Shown piece by piece: positions 1 to 5,091 of a stretch of 5,150 nucleotides of DNA. The notes beneath the pieces are model-generated. The model ran no database searches, had not been told where the DNA came from, and was given only the letters and a program-made list of their open reading frames with translations. The position numbers and the translations under genes were made by a program. Source of the stretch: Acetobacteraceae bacterium (GTDB lineage: Bacteria; Pseudomonadota; Alphaproteobacteria; Acetobacterales; Acetobacteraceae); contig JASHVY010000130.1 in the NCBI GenBank assembly GCA_030044345.1, positions 1-5,150 on the forward strand, read 5' to 3'. How positions within the stretch are numbered: the first letter of the stretch is position 1; each line of letters opens with the position of its first letter.

Positions 1-267
1 AGCGTCGGGCAAAGGATAGCGGAAGTAGCGATGGTCGCCGCTGCCCCAGGTGCCCTGTTCGGCGACCGGAGGTGTATGAGAAAGCCGAGGGTCTGAAAAG
101 AGCCCGACCATCGCCTCGCATTGAGCTGTCGACAGCAGCTCAGACAGGACTGCGGCACCAAATTTGTTCAAATCTTCCGAGACGCGGTCCCAAGGATGTT
201 GTTCGCAGCGCGCGACATATTGTTCTGTCACCATATCATCCGTGGCGAACTCAGACTGAGCATTCAT
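1..267 (-). CDS. 2OG-Fe(II) oxygenase-like protein, N-terminal part (cut by window edge)
   Basis: An open frame runs from an ATG at 267 to the left edge without a stop, giving 89 residues; an in-frame TGA lies upstream at 298-300. The translation is protein-like throughout. It has a short N-terminal helix, then FGAAVLSELLSTAQCEAM (residues 36-53), then WGSGDHRYFRYPLPDA (residues 74-89). This order resembles the start of a family of small 2-oxoglutarate/Fe(II)-dependent oxygenases, in which a 'go-and-make-your-target-rich' opening of the form gxAVLpgLLtxxeCxal is followed by HGFGRGEYrYFxYPLP. The catalytic HxD...H and the 2OG-binding Arg would lie beyond the edge, so activity cannot be judged. 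Substrates of such proteins are varied and unknown here. An alternative start is the ATG at 234; neither start has a strong ribosome-binding site. The reading frame is well supported; the family call rests on remembered motif similarity. Confidence 0.7.
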   Translation of the reverse strand, partial: MNAQSEFATDDMVTEQYVARCEQHPWDRVSEDLNKFGAAVLSELLSTAQCEAMVGLFSDPRLSHTPPVAEQGTWGSGDHRYFRYPLPDA

Positions 268-661
268 GATCGGTCTATCGTCTACCTTAATCAAGCGTCA
301 CGGAGAGAAAGTTGGTCGGAAGGCTATGCCCTTGGGGCAATCGATTACTTCTGCGAATGCTTGATGGCACTCCGAATCTTGCTTTCAAATTGCGGTTAGA
401 ATCATGACGCGACGGGCATGGTTTCCTGCGACCGGTCGCCCGACCTGCTGCGCTCAACAACCAACTAGGACTTCAGGTTCACCGCGATGGCTAAGTGAAA
501 CAGTCAATCTGCCGACGGCGATGATCGTGCGTTCTACTGCCGAGGCGAGTTCACTATTTTATGGCGTCTTCGCGAGCAACTCGAGGCCCAGACTCGTTGA
601 TACTATCGAAATGAATGATTGTAGGATCCACTCCTCGTGGAATCCAGACAGGACAATGTCG
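268..661. other. Gap with no supported gene
   Basis: All six frames were considered. The plus-strand open frames here are rich in Arg, Ser and Pro and look like read-through of other frames, and no RNA gene is recognisable. A short minus-strand frame (559-750) is partly protein-like but has no usable ribosome-binding site. The gap probably holds the promoter of the oxygenase gene at its left end and the 3' end of the transcript from the gene at 662-1111 at its right end. No convincing -35/-10 pair could be assigned. Confidence 0.5.
624..645 (-). terminator. Weak hairpin downstream of the ImmA/IrrE-like gene
   Basis: On the minus strand GGATTCCAC and GTGGATCC form a stem with one bulged base around the 5-base loop GAGGA. 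It begins 16 bases after the TGA at 662-664, and TACAATCATTCATTT follows. The position suits a terminator, but the stem is short and the trailing sequence is T-rich rather than a clean T run, so this is only a candidate. Confidence 0.3.
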
Positions 662-1111
662 TCATTGTCGATCAGACGAGCAGTCGCGGTCCACGTCGCT
701 GTCAGCTCTACTACACCACGGCCGCTCGGTAGAGTTGATAACGTCCGCATCCCTCAGACGCATCTCTAATACCGGAATCGGAACTCGAAAATGCTCCGCA
801 ACCTCTTGGGTTAGTCGCCCCCGCAGGGACGGGTCCGTAAGCAGAAAGAGGGGCAACAGAATAGCGCGCGCGTCATGCCGAACCAACGCCGCTGTGTAAT
901 CGTCCGAGATCGCGTCAACGTCTGCGCTTCCGGTTAATCTAAAGGCGGATATCCTGAGTGCGTCCGCGTAGCGCTCTCCACACGACTCAACCTTGGATTG
1001 TTCATCTGACTTCCAGGGTTCCAACTTATAGAATTTAGCGATCGACCCGATGTCGACGGGAGCCGACTCTAGCAGGTGAAGGATATCTGTGCGCGGATCA
1101 ACAAAAAACAT
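662..1111 (-). CDS. ImmA/IrrE-like protein lacking the HExxH core (hypothetical)
   Basis: This frame encodes 149 residues and starts at ATG 1111, with TGAGG seven bases upstream, a reasonable ribosome-binding site. Two stretches resemble the ends of ImmA/IrrE (DUF955) proteins, the metallopeptidases that cleave phage and ICE repressors or act in toxin-antitoxin pairs. Residues 18-30 (PVDIGSIAKFYKL) match the PVDvxxIAxxLgi opening. Residues 81-87 (ARAILLP) plus 103-120 (EVAEHFRVPIPVLEMRLR), ending in DADVI, match the 'FAAxLLMP ... lAxxFxVSxxamxxRLxxLGLI' tail. The AHELGH zinc-binding segment that should lie between them is absent, and the middle (31-80) is unrelated acidic sequence. The protein could be a catalytically dead relative, the product of an internal deletion, or unrelated. 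The residues after 126 look like untailored sequence and may not be conserved. Codon use is less GC-rich than in the genes to the right. The frame is probably real; the family is uncertain. Confidence 0.45.
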   Translation of the reverse strand: MFFVDPRTDILHLLESAPVDIGSIAKFYKLEPWKSDEQSKVESCGERYADALRISAFRLTGSADVDAISDDYTAALVRHDARAILLPLFLLTDPSLRGRLTQEVAEHFRVPIPVLEMRLRDADVINSTERPWCSRADSDVDRDCSSDRQ

Positions 1112-1321
1112 GAAAATGCCTCATGTTACGACTTGCTTGTTCTCATGATTGATTTCGATAAGGCCGTCAAGACGCGGAAACAAGGATCTGGATCCCATGA
1201 ATTTCCTTCGTCAGCTGTGCCTAGTAGCGCCGCGGGAGTACCGAAATGCAGGACAGACGGATATATCCTCATATGCGTCAGGCGTTCCATCGAGGTAGCA
1301 TCGCATTCCTTGGCTGCTCGC

Positions 1322-1631
1322 TCAGCGGGGCGCCATCCGAATCTTGTCTTCAAACTCAAATTTTCTATTTTCAGTCCAGATTGGCGTGTGTAAGTCATTC
1401 ATTGCAATAGCCGCTCGGGTACGGCCTTTGCTGAGGCCGTGGCGCAGGTTCATGCGGTAGCTGCCCCGAGTGCCGAGCACGAGACTGCTCTCCCGAGTGT
1501 CGCCCTGTCCAATGGTATTCGTGGCAATAAGTCCAAAGCAACTACCCGGCCGCAATAATGCGAACGCTCGTCGAAAGAAGTGAGCCACGAGATCTGCGTT
1601 GCCGTGCGCTCCCTCGTGCAGCTCCTGCAAG
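1322..1631 (-). pseudogene. Fragment of DISARM-type adenine methyltransferase (DrmMI-like)
   Basis: Starting just after the TAG that ends the DrmD-like frame, a different minus frame encodes LQELHEGAHGNADLVAHFF, then RRAFALLRPGSCFGLIATNT and IGQGDTRESSLV (about 1630 down to 1478). This is the conserved segment that follows the NPPF/Y catalytic motif in large Eco57I-like N6-adenine methyltransferases such as DrmMI of class 1 DISARM. In intact proteins it reads G-NADLVAxFFxRAFxLLRpGGxFGLIATNTIxQGDTR. The SAM-binding motif I and the NPPF motif lie upstream in intact enzymes and are missing, and this segment has no start codon of its own, so it cannot be active. From 1477 to the TGA at 1322 the similarity becomes weak. 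'YRMNLRHGLSKGRTRAAIAM...LHTP' could be a decayed version of the usual 'YRAxRRxKWPGxAAVxVSVxH' block. An alternative is a fragment of another Eco57I-type restriction enzyme. Confidence 0.65.
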
Positions 1632-1979
1632 CTAGTAGGCGTCCAGTCGAATGCCGGCCCGAAAGGGCGCTTGGAAGAGGTCGCGGTCGGCCGCGGTCGC
1701 CGTTCCCCAGCGGATGGTTCGGAGATAAGCCGCAAACACGACGGGGTCGTCGGTACCGCTTTTAGCGAGCGCCTCCCAGCCCTCGTCGCCCAGACGCTCC
1801 GCATCGAGTTCAGCGGCCCAAACGATCTCCGTCGTCTCGCCTTGGGCATCGTCGTCCACGCATGCGACCTGCAGGGCGGAAAGGCCACCGCCAAGGTCCC
1901 GTTCACCCTCCACCAGCCAGCGCCGCCCGCGGAGGTGAACAAAATCGCCCGGCCCAATTCCTGTCTCGCTCATTGACAT
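1632..1979 (-). pseudogene. drmD: N-terminal remnant of DISARM SNF2-like helicase (DrmD-like)
   Basis: From ATG 1979 this frame gives 115 residues that resemble the start of DrmD, the roughly 1,000-residue SNF2-family helicase of class 1 DISARM phage defence. The recognisable blocks are FVHLRGRRWLVE (13-24), CVDDDAQGE (40-48), FAAYLRTIRW (82-91) and LFQAPFRAGI (101-110), ending in LDAY. In intact proteins DAYQLEPLRKAL and then the Walker A motif DDVGLGKT follow. Here the codon after DAY is TAG, followed by CTT (Leu), and then methyltransferase sequence begins in another frame. All helicase motifs are therefore absent and the product, if made, could not act as a motor. The frame stays open upstream to 2030, but the start at 1979 (or 1973) fits better: GGTGAG lies six bases before it and family similarity begins soon after. 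Codon use is GC-rich and intact, so the loss may be recent. Confidence 0.7.
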
Positions 1980-2147
1980 TCTTCGCTCACCGCTCTCCTG
2001 GTTCTGGCAACTATCCGACCGCCCACTCAATGCCGCGGGCGCATCCGGGGACAGAAGGAGGAGAGCGGTCCCACGGCCGTGACCATGAATTGCACGGAGT
2101 GCAAAATCGAAGGTTTGGGGCAGGCTCGTCCGGACAGGGTGGCGCAG
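1980..2147. other. Spacer between yhcG-like gene and DISARM remnant
   Basis: These 168 bases separate the yhcG-like stop from the drmD-like start on the same strand. They include a small perfect hairpin, TTGCAC-GGA-GTGCAA at 2090-2104, that could contribute to transcript ending; it is short and has no T tract. No gene or clear promoter is visible. The drmD-like remnant may once have been transcribed from here or by read-through from yhcG. Confidence 0.3.
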
Positions 2148-3443
2148 TCACTCTAGTTCTCGCAGGTGCCGGAGATCGTCGAGAAGGCGCGTGCCTGCGT
2201 CCAAGGCAGCCGCGGCCGCGTCTGCCGAAACATCGACCCCATGCGTCGCCGCATTCAGAACGCGGAGCGTCTCGCCAAAGGCTGCCGCGCTTTGCGGCAA
2301 GCCGCGGACCTGCACCAGCCGTTCGAGCATGGACCTAATTGAGGGCGGGCCGTCAGAAGCACCGTGCTGTTGTGTCAGCCGCCGCAGCATGCGCTCGATG
2401 TCGATCCGCAGCTTGACCAGCGCCAGGAGCGGGTACTCGCGGGCCAGGTCGGCCGGGGTCGGCAAGTCGGCCTCGAGCTGCTTGGGCAGTTGCGGCGACA
2501 CGCGATAGGCCGCGACGCCGAGGGGTTTGGCGCTGTCGCGGAGGGCGTATTCGACGATGACCTCGTTGCGGCCCTTGCACAGGATCAGCCCGATCGTCGG
2601 GGCGTCGGCCGGGTGCCGCAGCAAATCGTCGACGGCCGACAGGTAAAAGTTCATCTTGCCCGCGTACTCGGGCTTGAAGTCGTCGACCTTGAGATCGATG
2701 ACGACGAAGCAGCGCAGGCGCAGGTGATAGAAGAGAAGATCGAGATAGAAGTCCCGATCGCCGATCTCGAGGTGGTACTGGCTGCCGACAAAGGCAAAGC
2801 CTTTGCCGAGTTCGAGAAGAAGTGCGCGCAGGTTGTCGAGCAGGCCCCGCTCGAGCTCTCGCTCCGAGATGTCGGCTGCGGCGGCCAGGAACTCAAAATC
2901 GTACGGGTCCTTCAGCAGCTCGCGGGCAAGGTCCGATTGCGGGCTGGGCAGGGTTTGGGCAAAGTTGGTCGGCGCCTTGCCGGCGCGGTCGATGAGGTGT
3001 CCCTCGATCTGGTGGGCCAGGACGGCCCGGCTCCAGCCGTGCTTGACCGCCTGGCTTGCGTACCAGGCGCGCTCCTCGGGCTGCTTGAGGGCTTCCAGCA
3101 GGCGGATATTATGGCCCCAGGGCAGTTGTGCAACAAGCTGTTGCACGATTGCCGTGTCCGGCCAGGCCTCGGCGAACGCCCGCATATATTTCAGGTTGCG
3201 CGGCGAGAGGCCGGTCATATCCGGAAAATCTCGCCTTAAGTCGCGAGCAAGGCGATCGATGACCGCGGTCCCCCAGCCTTCCGCGGACTGGCGGTGCAAA
3301 ATGTCGCGGCCGATCTCCCAATAGAGCAAGATCAGTTCCCGGTTGACGCTGACCGCGGTGCGCAGGCGGGCATCGCGGATCCGCGTTTTCAGCGCGGCCA
3401 GCAAGTCGGGATAGGTTTGCGGTATCGGCAGAGACTCGGCCAT
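2148..3443 (-). CDS. yhcG: YhcG/DUF1016 family PD-(D/E)XK nuclease-fold protein with C-terminal extension
   Basis: This gene encodes 431 residues from ATG 3443. Residues about 8-150 are the DUF1016 N-terminal helical domain (YPDLLAALKTRIRDAR, NRELILLYWEIGRDI, GWGTAVIDRLARDLRRDFP, LSPRNLKYMRAFAEAWP, QLPWGHNIRLLE). Residues about 170-325 are the PD-(D/E)XK domain: DPYDFEFL, ERELERGLLDNL, FAFVGSQYHLEIGDRDFYLD, VVIDLK, FKPEYAGKMNFYLSAVDDLL, IGLILCKGRNEVIVEYAL. Likely catalytic residues are Asp235 in FYLDLLFYH and Asp250 with Lys252 in DLK, where most relatives have ELK. YhcG proteins are common in defence islands, often beside restriction-modification genes, and a DNA-cleaving or structure-binding role is inferred from the fold. 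Residues about 340-431 are an added domain resembling DUF4145 (IDIERMLRRL ... LNAATHGVDVS ... LLDDL), making the protein longer than the usual 340-370. The start lies 9 bases after the stop of the upstream gene and has no clear ribosome-binding site, which suggests translational coupling. Confidence 0.9.
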   Translation of the reverse strand: MAESLPIPQTYPDLLAALKTRIRDARLRTAVSVNRELILLYWEIGRDILHRQSAEGWGTAVIDRLARDLRRDFPDMTGLSPRNLKYMRAFAEAWPDTAIVQQLVAQLPWGHNIRLLEALKQPEERAWYASQAVKHGWSRAVLAHQIEGHLIDRAGKAPTNFAQTLPSPQSDLARELLKDPYDFEFLAAAADISERELERGLLDNLRALLLELGKGFAFVGSQYHLEIGDRDFYLDLLFYHLRLRCFVVIDLKVDDFKPEYAGKMNFYLSAVDDLLRHPADAPTIGLILCKGRNEVIVEYALRDSAKPLGVAAYRVSPQLPKQLEADLPTPADLAREYPLLALVKLRIDIERMLRRLTQQHGASDGPPSIRSMLERLVQVRGLPQSAAAFGETLRVLNAATHGVDVSADAAAAALDAGTRLLDDLRHLRELE

Positions 3444-3452
3444 GGGCTGTAA

Positions 3453-4646
3453 CTAGCAGTCCCGCGCCGCTTCGGCACGGTTTGGCGCGGGATTTGCATC
3501 GGCGCCGCGCGTGCCATCCACAATGGAGCGCAAGGCAGATCTGGATGCCCGCACGACGGCGTGCAGATGCGCCATCGCCTCCTCGAGCGCGGTGTAATCG
3601 AATTCCCGGCGCTCGATCGGGGACAGCGGCGGCGGCAGCGGGGGCATATCTTCCGGCACATCCTCCGCGATCTCGTAGCGCGGTCGGCCGGGACCACGGC
3701 TCGGGTCCGGCCGATAGGGCGGCTGCACCACGTGCCGCAGCGGCGTCATGCCGTGCAGCCCGAACAGCCGGCGCTTGGAGCGATGCGTCACCTCGATCGC
3801 GATTTCCGCCGCCTGCAGCGCGTCGAGGATACGGATGGCGCTCTTGACCGCGATGCCGAGGATACGGGCCAGCGTGGTCGCGGAGAGCACTGGGGCCGCC
3901 GCCAGCAGGTCGACGGCTGCGGTAACGTGCGAATCCTTGCGGCGGCCGGCAATGCCATGCCGGGCCTCGAACCAGGCGCGCTCCATGGTGTAGAGTAGGT
4001 CGAGGCCATCCGCCGCCTCGCGGTCGATCGCCTTCAAGAAGGCCGGCAGCCACGCGTCCATCTCCCAGTCCTGCTCAGACCCGAGCGAAGCGGCGCCGGT
4101 CAGCGGGATGGGCATCCGCAGCAGGCCGCGCTTGCGCCAGAACCGGATCATCGCCGACCGCATCGCGGGCCGCGTTTCGCCGGTCTGGATCCACTCCCGC
4201 AAGCCTTGCCCGGCGGCGATCAGCGGCGGCAACGACGCGGGCTGCATCGCCAGCATCGCTTCGGCGCGCTGCACCTCGCCCTCCTGATCGAAATCCGGCT
4301 CGACGATCCACTGGTGCAGGGTCAGGGCGGTTCTAGCTTTCTCCAGGATGTCGCCGCGGTCGATGATGCGCAAATAGGGGTCCATGCGCAGGCGCAGGCC
4401 TTCGAGGGTCGCGGCGAGGTGCCACGGGTCGATGAGCTGCCCGTCGACCGCAGCCTGGCGGCGGACGGACTCGAGGCGGGTGCGGTAGAGGAAGGCCTGG
4501 GCCAGGGGATGGCCGGCCAGCGCCTGGTCGAGCCGGGCGATGGCGGCGGCAGCGCCAGCAAGCGCGGCCGCGAGCACCATCGGGTCCGGTGGCTCGGTTC
4601 GGGTCAGGCCGTCGAGCGGCGCCCGGTCGAAGCCGTCCGCCACCAT
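3453..4646 (-). CDS. RHE_PE00001 family protein (DUF1612 plus helix-turn-helix)
   Basis: From ATG 4646 the product is 397 residues. The N-terminal two thirds is the DUF1612-type helical region (IARLDQALAGHPLAQAFLYR, AAVDGQLIDPWHLAATLEGL, IIDRGDILEKA, GETRPAMRSAMIRFWRKRGL, LPAFLKAIDREAADGLDLL, AWFEARHGIAGRRKDSH). Residues about 240-289 form a predicted winged helix-turn-helix (AAVDLLAAAPVLSATTLARI, LGIAVKSAIRILDALQAAEI), followed by the signature HRSKRRLFGL (288-297), a Pro/Arg-rich GRGPGRPR-like linker and a final helix. The family is frequent on rhizobial plasmids and its function is not established; DNA binding is inferred from the domain. The frame stays open upstream to a TTG at 4769, but that codon is inside the promoter/operator palindrome and the extra residues look unlike protein. 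ATG 4583 and TTG 4709 are other possible starts. It is the first gene of an operon with yhcG and may repress its own promoter. Confidence 0.8.
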   Translation of the reverse strand: MVADGFDRAPLDGLTRTEPPDPMVLAAALAGAAAAIARLDQALAGHPLAQAFLYRTRLESVRRQAAVDGQLIDPWHLAATLEGLRLRMDPYLRIIDRGDILEKARTALTLHQWIVEPDFDQEGEVQRAEAMLAMQPASLPPLIAAGQGLREWIQTGETRPAMRSAMIRFWRKRGLLRMPIPLTGAASLGSEQDWEMDAWLPAFLKAIDREAADGLDLLYTMERAWFEARHGIAGRRKDSHVTAAVDLLAAAPVLSATTLARILGIAVKSAIRILDALQAAEIAIEVTHRSKRRLFGLHGMTPLRHVVQPPYRPDPSRGPGRPRYEIAEDVPEDMPPLPPPLSPIERREFDYTALEEAMAHLHAVVRASRSALRSIVDGTRGADANPAPNRAEAARDC

Positions 4647-4743
4647 CAGCGGCACCCGCTGGCGGGTGGGCGATCGGCGGTGGGATGGGCGCGCGTCGCG
4701 GTCACGCAAAAGACTCCATGAGATCAAGCTGGTACACGTACAG

Positions 4744-4768
4744 TGACAAATAATGCCATGATCTGTCA
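4744..4768 (-). promoter_or_regulatory. 25-bp palindrome, putative operator of the RHE_PE00001-yhcG operon
   Basis: On the minus strand the half-sites are TGACAgATcATG and CATtATtTGTCA around a single central G, with 10 of 12 base pairs matching. The palindrome includes five bases of a TTGACA hexamer (4764-4769) and also CATTAT (4750-4755) preceded by TGG, which could serve as an extended -10. A bound dimer would therefore block RNA polymerase whichever promoter assignment is right. A smaller palindrome, GTAC-AC-GTAC, follows at 4732-4741. The nearest encoded DNA-binding protein is the downstream RHE_PE00001 product. That pairing is inference. Confidence 0.55.
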
Positions 4769-4769
4769 A
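4750..4769 (-). promoter_or_regulatory. Candidate promoter of the RHE_PE00001-yhcG operon
   Basis: The minus strand has a perfect TTGACA at 4764-4769, but no good -10 hexamer lies 16-18 bases downstream. Alternatively, TGG-CATTAT (hexamer at 4750-4755) is an extended -10 with four of six consensus bases. Either would place the transcription start upstream of the ATG at 4646, leaving a leader of roughly 80-100 bases. The AT-rich stretch stands out against its GC-rich surroundings. Confidence 0.4.
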
Positions 4770-5091
4770 ATGACCGACTTATTTTCCCAGAAGCCCCTGC
4801 CTCGCTTCTGCGGCGTCACCTACCTCCGATAATTGGACTTGTCGGATGAATGGCTCAGCGCGGGTCCAGAGCGGCCATTTGGGCCGCTTAAGCCGCCCTG
4901 AGCCCGGCTGCAGGCCGCAAATCGCGTCAAAATCGGCCAAGTTGGCCTTCCCAACGGCCCGAGGCCCCTCCCCTTCCCCGGCTACCCGCGAGATGGCCTC
5001 TCCAGAACGGGCTATTGGCCACCTCTGCAAACGACCATTTCCGAAGACCTTGTGGAATTGTAAAATTGGCTCGAACAGCGCCCAAAGGCCC
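4770..5091. other. Non-coding intergenic region with inverted repeats, possible res site
   Basis: The 322 bases between the two divergent genes have no supported coding frame; the minus frame 4779-5093 is low-quality sequence. It holds three inverted repeats. The first is CCGATAA-TTGGAC-TTGTCGG at 4826-4845, with arms of seven and one mismatch. The second is AGCGGCC-ATTTG-GGCCGCT at 4870-4888, with perfect arms of seven. The third is GGCCAA-G-TTGGCC at 4935-4947, with perfect arms of six. Tn3-family resolvases bind several inverted subsites just upstream of their own gene, so these repeats could be subsites of a res region for the recombinase starting at 5092. They do not match a subsite consensus I can recall, so the assignment rests on position and symmetry. 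Confidence 0.35.
5038..5066 (+). promoter_or_regulatory. Candidate promoter of the serine recombinase gene
   Basis: TAAAAT at 5061-5066 matches five of six bases of the -10 consensus and lies in a short AT-rich patch. TTTCCG at 5038-5043, 17 bases before it, is a weak -35 (three of six). Transcription would start near 5073, about 20 bases before the ATG, inside the inverted-repeat region, where a bound recombinase could repress it. Confidence 0.35.

Noticed and set aside
125..136. Perfect 12-bp palindrome GCTGTCGACAGC
   Set aside because: It lies inside the oxygenase-like coding frame and a single 12-bp palindrome of this kind is compatible with chance.
559..750. Minus-strand open frame of 63 residues
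   Set aside because: Part of it (LIDNDDIVLSGFHEEW) looks protein-like, but it overlaps the end of the better frame at 662-1111 and its GAGGG directly touches the ATG, leaving no spacing. A frameshifted extension of that gene cannot be excluded.
404..769. Plus-strand open frame of 121 residues
   Set aside because: Composition is rich in Arg, Ser, Thr and Pro without a recognisable motif, and it is antisense to the end of the ImmA/IrrE-like gene.
2085..2156. Tiny plus-strand frame starting MNCTECK
   Set aside because: The CxxC start is suggestive, but the AGGAGG upstream is about 23 bases away and the product is only 23 residues.
2364..3239. Long plus-strand open frame of 291 residues
   Set aside because: It is antisense to the well-supported yhcG-like gene. 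Its translation is Gln/Val/Gly-rich, as expected from the complement of GC-rich coding DNA, with no recognisable domain.
3109..4053. Long minus-strand open frame of 314 residues
   Set aside because: It overlaps both yhcG and the RHE_PE00001 gene in another frame and is rich in Ala, Arg, Gly and Pro, typical of a shadow frame.
4702..4719. Five-residue leader frame MESFA ahead of the RHE_PE00001 gene
   Set aside because: Its only support is an ATG and a stop. There is no ribosome-binding site or attenuator-like hairpin pair.
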